DNA of 64,000 nucleotides. Source: Bacteroidales bacterium (lineage in GTDB: Bacteria; Bacteroidota; Bacteroidia; Bacteroidales; WCHB1-69). The stretch is from contig JAKSMB010000001.1 of assembly GCA_024400875.1 (NCBI GenBank), positions 92,916 through 156,915 on the forward strand, written 5' to 3'. The number at the start of each line of letters is the position of its first letter. The first letter of the stretch is position 1. This document shows positions 54,601 to 63,700 of this stretch, piece by piece. Position numbers and translations under genes: made by a program. The notes below the pieces were generated by a model. The model was not told where the DNA came from, ran no database searches, and saw only the letters and a list, made by a program, of their open reading frames with translations.

Positions 54601-57548
54601 TGAAGGTATTCATCGGTACACCTGCAACGGTAGTTCCAGGCGAATACGGCGACCCTGCTGGTGCTACTCAACTTGGTGGTGGTGTTTTGAATCTCCAAGA
54701 TAACTGGCAATACCTCTCTGAAACATTGAACGGCAGTTATGCAAACAGCATAAAACGTCTCTATCTCTTGTGGAGAAACGATGTTAGTGTAAACAATCCT
54801 CCTGCGATTTCTATCGACACTATCGAAATTCTGGCATCAGATTGTGGTCGTCCTTATAGCGTAACTGCATCCACTGTTGACGCATATTCTGCTGACGTAA
54901 CCTTCAGCGCTGCTTCGGCAAGTGATAATGCTTGGGAATATGTATTGGTTCAGGGTTCTACTTCTCCTGATGATCCAAGCGTGGTTCCTGTGGGTATCTA
55001 CAACACGACATTCACGCTTGACATGCTTACCCCTGTAACTACCTACAAGGTTTACGTAAGAACTGATTGCGGTAGCGGTAGTTATTCCGAATGGTCTGTA
55101 GCAGCTCAGTTTACAACGTTAGAATCTTGTCCTACCCCTTCTCAAGTTACCGTTTCTAATATTGGTCTCAGCTCTGCTGACATTGCATGGACAGAAAACG
55201 GTTCAGCCACTACTTGGAATATCGAATATGGTCCTGCAGGTTTCACGGCAGGTCAAGGTATCACAGAAGTGGTAACCACCAACCCATACACATTGACAGG
55301 TTTGAACGCATCCACATCATACGATGTACGCGTACAGGCAGACTGCGGTGGTGAAGTTTCCAGTTGGTCAAGTGTTAAAACATTCGCTACAGAGTGTGGC
55401 TTTGTAACCTTGCCGTATACTGAGAACTTTGACTATGTTGCAGGATCAACAACTACATCTGTTTCTATAAACAACTTACCAGCATGTTGGAATCATCTCG
55501 CTGGTACCTATTCTTCTTATGCAGGTTATCCTATCGTTTACAATAGCTCAACATACGCTGCAAGTGGCTCGAACGCTATGCGTTTCTACACAGGTACAAC
55601 AACAACTTACGATTACGGTAACCAATATGGTATTTTGCCTGCAATTGATGTAAATGCAAATCCAATGAATACACTTACTGTTTCGTTTGATGCTAGAAAA
55701 AATAGTACATCTTATCCTATCTTCACTTTGATTGTAGGTGTAATGTCAGATGCTACTGCTGCTTCTTCATTCGTACCGGTAGATACGATAGAAATCGATG
55801 CAACAACGTATGCAACGTACGAGGTGAACTTTACCAATTACACTGGTACGGGTAACCGCATTGCTTTCATGGCTCCTTGGAACACATCATCATCCTACAA
55901 TACAGGTTATGTTGACAACATTGTTGTTGACCTCACACCAAGTTGTTTGAAACCAACATCACTGACAACAACTAGTGCTACTACCAGTAGTATAGTATTA
56001 GGATGGACCGAAAATGGTTCAGCTACTACTTGGAATATCGAATATGGTCCTGTAGGCTTCACTGCAGGTCAGGGTACTTTGGTTGTAGCAAACACCAACC
56101 CATTCACATTGACAGGTTTGAACGCATCCACATCATACGATGTACGCGTACAGGCAGACTGTGGCGGTGGTGATGTTTCTACTTGGTCAGCAGTTAAGAC
56201 ATTCGCTACAGAGTGTGATCTTATGACCTTGCCATACGTTGAAAACTTCGACACTTACACAGGTACTGCTTACAATACGGATGGTACTGCTCCTACTTGC
56301 TGGTTTACATCAACTACAAGTACAAGTTACCCTGCTCCTCATATCACAGGAAGCGGCTCTTACTCTTATCCTAATTCAGCACCAAATGCTTTGACGTTCA
56401 CAGGTAGCAATCCAGGTTCAGACGCTTATGCAGTTCTTCCTGAATTCACGGATGCTTTGAACACCATCGAATTGGCATTCGCATACAGAGTGGAAAGCAT
56501 TTTATACGGTACACTGACCGTAGGTTACGTAACCGATGCTAACAATCCTGGTACTACATTCAATACGGTAGCTACTATGAACAGTACGACAACGATTACG
56601 TTGGATACTGTAAGCTTCGCTAACGTACCAGCAACGGCAACGGGTCGTTTGGCATTCCATTGGAACTATGTAGGTACTTCATTCTACTCCTGTGGTATTG
56701 ATGACATCTCTGTTTATGTTGCCGGCACAGCTCCAGCAACCTGCGACGCACCAACGAACGTAGCAGCAAGCAACGTTACTGCAACAGGTGCAACGATTAC
56801 CTGGACGGCAGGTGGCAGCGAAACCGCTTGGAACTTGCAATACAAGACGGCAGCCTCCAGCAGCTGGAGCAACAGCATCGCTGTTAACGGCACACCAAGC
56901 TACACGTTGAGCAACCTCACCGCAGCAACCGCTTACAGCGTACGCGTACAGGCTAACTGCGGCGACGCAACCAGCACATGGGCTGAAGGTACGTTCACCA
57001 CCGCTAACGGCGCTGGCACCTCCTGCGACGCTCCTACAAACCTCTCTGCTTCTAACGCTACAACAAACAGTGTAATCCTCAACTGGAGCCAGGCAGACGC
57101 TTCTGTACATTCTTGGACGATCAACTACAAGAAGTCAAGCGACAATACCTGGACGAGCGTAACCGCAAATACCCACCCATACACATTGACCGGATTGGAA
57201 TACAACACGGTATATGACGTTAAGGTGGCAGCAAACTGCGACGGCACAACCAGCGACTACACTGCAGTTGTTAACTTCCGCACAGCAGGCGACGGCGTAG
57301 AAGACTACGTTTTGACGAACAGCATCAACCTCTATCCAAACCCAGCAACTACAACGGTAACAATTCAAAGTGCAAACGGCATGATGAAGAGCGTTGAAGT
57401 ATACGACGTATACGGCAAGATGCTGAACATGGTAGAAGTAAACGATGCGCAAGTAACGATGAACATCGCCAACTATGCAGCCGGTACCTATTTCGTAAGA
57501 GTAAATACCGAAAACGGCATGGTAACGAAGAGAATCGTTAAACGCTAA
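48663..57548 (+). CDS. Giant secreted multidomain protein 2 (FN3 / choice-of-anchor-J array, T9SS cargo)
   Basis: A 2961-residue protein with a signal peptide (MKKVLTFLLALMLSVTTLQL to SAQ). Residues 25-240 are a beta-rich N-terminal domain (FTFNFAGTPYTQFSVNADG). About twelve FN3-like modules start near 242, 506, 763, 1041, 1289, 1546, 1800, 2062, 2156, 2429, 2694 and 2789. Between most of them lie choice-of-anchor-J/cleaved-adhesin-type modules with PY-x-ENFD and CW (333, 596, 1127, 1381, 1635, 1890, 2246, 2519). A different module sits at 853-1035 (YVPLNNYFNYTYTQQIF). The T9SS sorting domain is 2883-2961 (INLYPNPATTTV ... RIVKR). In-frame duplication is visible between nt 52790 and 53635. 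Probably a surface adhesin or scaffold; no enzyme motif was seen. Confidence 0.88.
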   Translation: MKKVLTFLLALMLSVTTLQLSAQMLGDYAFSTGTDATKWIPLSTTTSLIAAGAGDYGVSTVEDIGFTFNFAGTPYTQFSVNADGNLKFDSVVTGTNSYSIPFSASYANANNPKINAFGCDGYLNTTGYVYHEVVGTAPNRICVIEFSTSTYTSDTRTTDYIWQVQLFEGTNDIQIVYPSTTPALAPAVARQPGMCVDASDIVLINSNHTVTCLDAGSATNNVPISTWPDADRYYMFSIPTDLCIRPGNLAISEILQEEALFTWSAGGSESSWDVYITDQTAAPDENTVPTASVTDTFYNIYNLTAATKYYVYVRANCGGSYSGWRSVNFMTACPDYAAIPYEETFDNYGTGTASTSFPQCWNRLTNYTTQYPYISSSSAYSAPGNLYFYSTSSYYSMAIAPEIDTVNYPINTLTVNFLIRKTSSTTSYGAIQIGVMTDPTDASTFTPVATYTGSELTQTNQWYEIEVALSNYTGYGSYIALRKPMDASTGTYTYIDNFRIYPSPTCLKPVNVAVSNVTDNSAELAWVSRSNESEWQVVVVPHGEEISTGTPENVYDMPYTLTNLTDNTQYDVYVKAICGGGDESEWSNMKTFTTRCLPTNVIPFEEDFSTYGTGSTAFPNCWTRHREGTTTEYPYVSTSYGAGSLYFYSSSTVYSYAASQALDLTGENPGSLVFSWDAYSSTTSYGRIDVGYMTDPDDISTFVRLKSIYSNNLQPVSNWYNFSVVLPEDAYQHQNIYLAFYAPSRESNYVYIDNVKVDYTPTCSNPTNLTVTNVAGSSALVSWTEGQFGTPDYNVEYSEAGQDNWTSVTVSGETSVMLTGLSELTAYDVRVSVDCPDVTEPSYITNSFVTLCNAGGAVNFEGGTATSYYVPLNNYFNYTYTQQIFLASEMGGATTINSVAFDYAYATASSSKSNVDIYLKHTNKSSFSSTTDYEPITGAQLVYSGNLNCQQGWNTFTFTTPFQYNGVDNLMLIVDDNSGSYNGSSYVFHVEAQSASRSLYYYSDSANPDPSDPTAAGANSAVNANRSNVRFGGNCDSLATCIAPNVYVTNVDDENITIDWVAGAGESAWELEYKLDSESTWTSEGIVTTAPYTITGLTSNAAYTIRMRSDCGGEYSSWKGVSANTTCSDVNVPFMENFEGTTAATGAMVPCWTRKTNYSTAYPYLSTTQHVSGSNAVYFYGSTTAYSYIASPRFAEDVIMDSLQIQFQAYRTSSNYMIEVGIMTDPNDVNTFDVIGSFSPSAQSTWELAEFRTSGYMGNGRYVALRIPQWFSSNMYVDDINIDYIPNCLHVDNVHVVGSTIETDAADITWTPGGDESEWEVVYGEAGTITDLNNESTVTVYENTISLTDLTPNTQYEVFVKANCSNGEGSGWMSTTFRTACTAIDQLPYVENFDNYGTGESAYPNCWEKINTYSSNRPYITTTNYSAPGSMYFYAGTSGTYNIAIMPLFDASIDVNTLQATFMYKASNSTDRLIVGVMTDPTDAATFVPVSTIAPESTASTWAERTVDFTSYTGTGRYIAFKNAYTTTSSYAYLDNLVIDHAPSCDAPTNFTLTNVSATEAEFTWADAASESSWQVYVFPTGGDQDMDQAVTVYNNTYTLSGLTANTAYTAMLRTECSNGEGYSNWVVLSFRTACTAIDQLPYVENFDNYGTGESAYPNCWSKLNTYSSDRPYINTTNYSAPGSMYFYAGTAGTYNVAITPVFAESIQVNTLQAKFRYKATNASDRLIVGVMSNPNDINTFVAVETVAPDATVSQWVERTVEFTNYNGTGKYIAFKNEYTTTTAYGYLDNLEIDLAPECSTPSLEVLSLGTSSAEIGWDDDMSTSWQFYVCAANETPDYSQAETVTSTNYMLSDLAGNTMYNVYVRAICPTSGYSNWAHVSFATLAGEPAQTPYFTDWSDSDENAEWTLVNGTETNKWYVGIPTGETDSVLFVSENGTANTYANTASAVWAYRDIQFGDGAEFTLNVKWKGHGESSYDYLKVFIGTPATVVPGEYGDPAGATQLGGGVLNLQDNWQYLSETLNGSYANSIKRLYLLWRNDVSVNNPPAISIDTIEILASDCGRPYSVTASTVDAYSADVTFSAASASDNAWEYVLVQGSTSPDDPSVVPVGIYNTTFTLDMLTPVTTYKVYVRTDCGSGSYSEWSVAAQFTTLESCPTPSQVTVSNIGLSSADIAWTENGSATTWNIEYGPAGFTAGQGITEVVTTNPYTLTGLNASTSYDVRVQADCGGEVSSWSSVKTFATECGFVTLPYTENFDYVAGSTTTSVSINNLPACWNHLAGTYSSYAGYPIVYNSSTYAASGSNAMRFYTGTTTTYDYGNQYGILPAIDVNANPMNTLTVSFDARKNSTSYPIFTLIVGVMSDATAASSFVPVDTIEIDATTYATYEVNFTNYTGTGNRIAFMAPWNTSSSYNTGYVDNIVVDLTPSCLKPTSLTTTSATTSSIVLGWTENGSATTWNIEYGPVGFTAGQGTLVVANTNPFTLTGLNASTSYDVRVQADCGGGDVSTWSAVKTFATECDLMTLPYVENFDTYTGTAYNTDGTAPTCWFTSTTSTSYPAPHITGSGSYSYPNSAPNALTFTGSNPGSDAYAVLPEFTDALNTIELAFAYRVESILYGTLTVGYVTDANNPGTTFNTVATMNSTTTITLDTVSFANVPATATGRLAFHWNYVGTSFYSCGIDDISVYVAGTAPATCDAPTNVAASNVTATGATITWTAGGSETAWNLQYKTAASSSWSNSIAVNGTPSYTLSNLTAATAYSVRVQANCGDATSTWAEGTFTTANGAGTSCDAPTNLSASNATTNSVILNWSQADASVHSWTINYKKSSDNTWTSVTANTHPYTLTGLEYNTVYDVKVAANCDGTTSDYTAVVNFRTAGDGVEDYVLTNSINLYPNPATTTVTIQSANGMMKSVEVYDVYGKMLNMVEVNDAQVTMNIANYAAGTYFVRVNTENGMVTKRIVKR
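57174..57487 (+). repeat. 314-bp identical segment, copy 1
   Basis: By eye, every base is identical to 63687-64000 (constant offset 6513). It covers the last half FN3 module and most of the T9SS sorting domain of giant gene 2. The identity may continue beyond the window end. Confidence 0.9.
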
Positions 57549-57574
57549 TCATACGCACACAATATCAAAATAAT

Positions 57575-57610
57575 AAAGGACGTTCCTGGCAACAGGGGCG
57601 TCCTTTTTTT
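57575..57610 (+). terminator. Terminator with GCAA tetraloop (copy 2)
   Basis: Stem 57575-57588 with 57593-57606, GCAA loop, T-run to 57610. The stem-loop is base-for-base the same as copy 1 at 48271. Confidence 0.9.
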
Positions 57611-57699
57611 CTTTCCAGAAATCACCATGAAATTAGATTCAGAATTATCATTAATGCGCTACGGTGATAAGAATAAATGCGGAGTAAAAAAGTTTTTTC

Positions 57700-57707
57700 T
57701 ATATTTG
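57700..57707 (+). promoter_or_regulatory. -7 element of giant gene 3
   Basis: TATATTTG followed by CGGCTTC, in a context (GGAGTAAAAAAGTTTTTTC upstream) that aligns with the promoter of giant gene 2. Confidence 0.6.
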
Positions 57708-57777
57708 CGGCTTCGTTAAAATAGGAGAAATATATAAACACATATTATTAACTAAATTAAAAACCAAATGAAAAAAC

Positions 57778-60700
57778 TTATGCTTCTTTTCATGGCTGTA
57801 GTGATGTCAGTGGCATCATTGCAGTTGTTGGCGCAGGACACGCTGACAGTGGCAGATGGTACGGCGTACAATGAGTACGTACCGGTTTACGGTTATTATG
57901 CAGATGATGCAGGAACTGTGAGCCAGTGCATCTACCCTGAGGCTCTGCTCACCAACATGTTGGGTCGTTCCATTCAGGAGATGACCTTTTATGCACAATC
58001 GGAACCGTCATCAGCATGGACGGCAACGTTCCAGGTAAAGGTTGGTGCAACCTCGACCAGTTCGTTCACCAACTTGCTGCCTTCACCATCCAATACGGTT
58101 CATACCGGTTCGTTGACGGTAAACTCTGGCAAGATGACGATTGTATTCAGCAGTCCGTTTGTCTATTCAGGAGGAAACCTTTTGATAGAAATCAGTGTGA
58201 CAAATCCTGGTGACTATTCACGCGCTTATTTCTATGGCGAGAGTCAAGCCGATATGTCTATTTATGAATATGCATATGGAGGAACTGTGCAATCCTTTAT
58301 ACCTAAATGTACATTTGTATATTCTTCAACAGGTGTTTCTTGTCTTCCAGTTAGTGGCGTAACCGCTTCAAATGTTACGGGTGATGCTGCAGATATCACA
58401 TGGACTTCCAATGGTGATGAAAGCCAATGGGAGGTTTACGTTACAGACGATGCTACAGAAGTAGTTGATGACAATACAGCAGCTACGGACGTGGTATATA
58501 CAGAGTCCTACAGTTTAACTAATCTCGAATCCTCTACCAATTATTATGTATATGTACGTGCAAACTGCGGCAGTGAAACAAGTACGTGGAGTCTCAATCA
58601 TTTCAAGACTTCGCAAACACCAGCACAATTACCATATACTTGTAACTTCGAAGATGAAACAGAAAACGGTAGTTGGGAATTTATCTACAATGGTACCAAC
58701 AAATGGCACATCGGTTCAGCTGTTGCCGCAAGTGGTTCATCATCCCTTTATGTATCCAACGACGATGGTAGTTCCAACCTCTACTCCAACAACAATGCTT
58801 CTACAACATGGGCATACCGTGACATCGATTTCGGCACCAGTGCTGAATATGTACTTTCATTCCAATATAGAGTACAAGGTGAATCCGCTACATACGACTG
58901 GGTAAAGGTTTACCTTGGCACTCCAACAGAAAACATTCCACTCACGGGTTCTTATTCTGGTGTAACTGTTCCGGGTGCAGAGTTGCTGGGAACATATTAT
59001 AACCAACCCACATGGCAAGAAGAAAGCATTGTAATTCCTTCCACACATCAGGGTGTACAACGTCTTTATTTCTTATGGTGGAACGATGCTTCTGGTGGTT
59101 CAAACCCTCCAGGTGCTATTGACAGCATTACGATTGTGGGCAGCGACTGTGGCTCTCCAAGCGCTGTAACGATAGACACTGTTACAAGCAGCACATTTGC
59201 TTTCCACTTCACTCCTGCTCTTGAAAGTGACTACAGCTGGCAAGCCGTTATCCTGACTCCAAACGATACTATTGACGAGAACATGGCAGTTGACCTTACC
59301 GATACACTCTATGAATTTACAGATCTGACTGCAGATACTTACTATAAAGTATATGTAAGAACCAACTGTGGTGGTGACTACAGTGCATGGACTTCTCCTA
59401 TCGCAGACCGTACGAGATGTGATGTAGTTGCCGCTCCATTCTCAGAAAATTTTGCAGGTTTCGATGCAAACCCATCTTTATGTTGGGAAAGATACACTGG
59501 TTTGGCAAATGACATTTTAAGTGGTGATAGTGTTTTAACTCCGACTACAGATGGTTGGTACTATTATTTGAATACCAGTAGCGTATTTCCAGCATTACAT
59601 CCAAAATTGAACATCTATGGTTCATATTGTAAATACTGGCTGGTATCTCCTGCTATTGATTTGAGTGCTTTGTCAACCCCGACGTTGATCTTCGACATGG
59701 CACTGACAAAATATGGCAATTCAACTGCTATAACACCAGGTAGTCAAGCTGATGATAAATTTATGATAGTTGTATCTACAGATAATGGTGCAACATGGTC
59801 AGCTGCTAATGCTATTATCTGGAGCAACGACTCTACTGCAACTTATTCATATGACAGCATCTCCAATGCAGGTCAAGAAACCGTTATCTCATTGGCTCAA
59901 TATGCTGGTCAAACTGTACGTATTGCCTTCTACGGTGAGTCAACCGCTACGGGTGGCGACAACGATCTTCACATTGCCAACGTAAGAGTTGATGAAGAAC
60001 CTACCTGTACTCGTCCTACCAACTTGACTGCTGGTCAAATCACCGACAGTGAAATTACCATTTATTGGACAGAAGAAGGTGACGCAACTGCTTGGAATGT
60101 AGCTTATGGTCCTGTTGGTTTCAACGTGGCTAATGCTACTCCAGAAATGGTTACCGATACATTCTTTACACTTGACAACCTTAATGCAAACGTAAGCTTG
60201 GAATTCTACGTACAATCTGATTGTGGTGGTTCTACCAGTTCATGGATGGGTCCGTTGGCTGCAACAACACTTCCTGGCATGCCTGCAGAACTTCCTTATG
60301 CTTGCAGTTTCGACAATGAAGACGAAAATGCTGCATGGACCTTGGTAAATGGTTCAGAAACCAACAAGTGGTACATCGGTATTCCTTCAGGTGCTGCTGA
60401 TAGCATTCTTTTCGTTTCTTCGAATGGTATTGCTAACAATTACAACATCAACTCTTCTTCTTATGTATGGGCATTCCGTGACATTCAATTTGGCGATGGT
60501 GCTGAGTTTGACTTAAGTTTCGATTGGAAAGCTCAGGGCGAAAGCTGCTGCGACTACATCAAGGCTTTCATCGGTGCTCCAGCACCTGTTATTGCTAATT
60601 CTTCAACACCTCCAACAGGTGCAGTTGTATTGTCAACATCAAATCTCAATCAACAATCCTCTTGGCAACATCTCAGCGTTACATTGAATAGTACATACGC

Positions 60701-63700
60701 TAATACAACCAAACGTCTCTATTTCTTGTGGCAAAACGATGGTTCCGTAGGTACAGACCCTGCTGGTGCAATTGATAATATTTCCATCTCTGCTTCCATG
60801 TGTGGTGCTCCAACAGCTTTGGCAGCTTCAAATATTACCAGCGATGGCTTCGATTTCACTTTCAATCCTGCTATGTCCAGCGATGGCGCCTGGGAATATG
60901 TTGTAACAACCAGTTCAAGTCCTCTGGGTGCAACACCAGAACAGATTACCGACAACAGCGTATCTGTAACAGGTCTCAGTGCAGCTACCTCTTACAATGT
61001 ATTCGTAAGAACAGTATGTGGCGATGGCGGCGAAAGTGCTTGGTCACCTGCTTTGACAGTTATTACGGAATGTGCAAATATCTCCGCACTTCCTTACATC
61101 AACAACTTCGACGGCTACGGTACAGGCGAAGGTATCATGCCTGCATGTTGGACCAAAATCAACACCTATTCTTCCGATAGACCTTATATCACTACTACCA
61201 ACTACAGTGCTCCTGGTTCTTTGTATTTCTATGCAGGTGCAAGTGGCACCTACAACATGGCTGTCATGCCTGAAATCGATCAAACCATACCAGTAAATAC
61301 CCTTCAAGCAACCTTCATGTATAGAAACTATTACGCTTCTGACAGATTGATCGTGGGTGTTATGACTGATCCTCAAGATGCTTCTACATTCGTAGCAGTG
61401 GATACCGTTCAAGCTTCTGCTGTTCAAACATGGGAAGAAGTACAAGCTGATCTCACATCTTATACGGGAACAGGTCAATTCATCGCTTTCCGCAATGAAT
61501 ACACTACATCAGCTGGTTATGCATACATTGATAATTTGGTTATCGACTTGGCTCCAGACTGCTCTGCTCCTGCAAACTTCGCTTTCAGCAACCTTACCGG
61601 TACTTCTGTTGACTTGACATGGGAAGATTTTGATTCTCAATCCTGGGAAATCTATGTCTATGCCGATGGTCAAACTGCTGATTTCAACAATGCTGAAACC
61701 GTAACAGGTACTACATATTATATGCAAGATCTGACGGGTAACACTGCTTACCACGCATACGTAAGAGCTATTTGTACATCTGGCAACGGCTATAGCAACT
61801 GGGCACATGTTGACTTTATGACCCCAAGTGCAAGCCTTGCACAAACTCCTTACTTCACCGATTGGAGTGATAGTGACGAAAATGCAGAGTGGGCACTCGT
61901 AAATGGTACTGAAAACAACAAATGGTACATTGGTGTTCCTACTGGTGGTACAGATACTATTCTTTTCGTTTCTGAAAATGGTACGAGCAACAGTTACTCA
62001 GATGCTGCTTCTGCTGTTTGGGCATATCGTGATATTCAGTTCGGCGATGGTGCTGAATTTACGTTGAACCTCAAGTGGAAATGTTATGGTGAATCTTCTT
62101 ACGACTATTTGAGGGTATTCATTGGTGATCCTGCAGGTGTTATCGCAGGCAACAACAGCAATCCTACCGATGCTACTCAATTGGGTAGCAACTATTTGAA
62201 CCTCCAAGACAACTGGCAAACCCTTTCTGCCGTATTGGATGGTAGCTACGCTAACAGCGTAAAACGTCTCTATTTCTTGTGGAGAAATGATGGTAGCGTT
62301 AATAACCCACCAGCAGCTTCTATCGATACTGTCGAAATTTTGGTATCCGATTGTGGTCGTCCATACAATGTAATGGCTTCTAATATTGATGCTCATTCTG
62401 CTGATGTAACCTTCAGCGCTGCAACAGCCAGCGACTATGCATGGGAATATGCATTGGTTCAAGGTACTACTTCTCCTGATGATGCAAGCGTGGTTCCAGT
62501 TGCCGTTTCTACTACAACATTCACGGTTGACATGCTTACACCGCAAACATTCTACAGAGTTTATGTAAGAACGGATTGTGGCGATGGCTACTCTGAATGG
62601 TCTTCTTATGCATACTTCACTACTCCTGAATCTTGTCCAAAACCAACACAAGTTGTTGTTAACAACATCGAAATGACAACTGCTGATGTGGCTTGGAACG
62701 AAAATGGTTCAGCTACCGCTTGGAACATCGAATATGGTCCTACCGGTTTCGCACACGGTCAAGGTACTGTAGTTTCTGCAATCACCAATCCGTTCACATT
62801 GACCGGTTTGACAGCAGGTACTGCATACGATGTATATGTACAAGCTGACTGTGGTCCTGGTGACAACTCTTCATGGGAAACAGCTTCTTTCATAACTCCT
62901 GCTTGTGATGCAACTGACCAATGTACATACACATTCGCTCTTACTGATTCTTATGGTGATGGTTGGAATGGTGCATATGTAACGGTTGAACAAAATGGTG
63001 TTGTTGTGGCTACCATAGAGGCTGTTAACCATCATTTGGAAAATAATGCTACAACAGACAACATCCCTGTTTCCTTGTGTGACGGTATTGCTACAACGAT
63101 TGAATGGCATTCAGGTAATTACGACAGCGAATGCGGTCTTACCATAACAGATCCTAACGGAAACGTTATCTTCACACAAAACAACATGTCTTCTCTTGCC
63201 AGCACAACTCTGGTAACCTTCACCACCAACTGTAGTGGTGCTCCAGTGGTAACTTGCGACGCTCCAACGAACGTAGCCGCAAGCAACATCACCACGGCAG
63301 GTGCAACGATCACTTGGACGGCAGGTGGCAGCGAAACCGCATGGAACTTGCAATACAAGACTACCGCTTCCAGCAGCTGGAGCAACAGCATCGCTGTTAA
63401 CGGCACACCAAGCTACACGTTGAGCAACCTCACCGCTGCAACCGCTTACAACGTACGCGTACAGGCTAACTGCGGCGACGCAACCAGCAACTGGGCTGAA
63501 GGTACATTCACCACCGCTAACGGCGCTGGCACCTCCTGCGACGCTCCAACGAACCTCACTGCAACGGGTATGACCGTAAACAGCGTGGTATTGAACTGGA
63601 ACCAAGCAGACGCAAGCGTTAACAGCTGGACGATCAACTACAAGAAGTCAAGCGACAACAACTGGACGAGCGTAACCGCAAACGCACACCCATACACATT

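Noticed and set aside
57135-57452. Antisense ORF of 105 codons, repeated at 63648-63965
   Set aside because: The two copies are shadows of the near-identical 3' ends of giant genes 2 and 3; no promoter or sensible protein.
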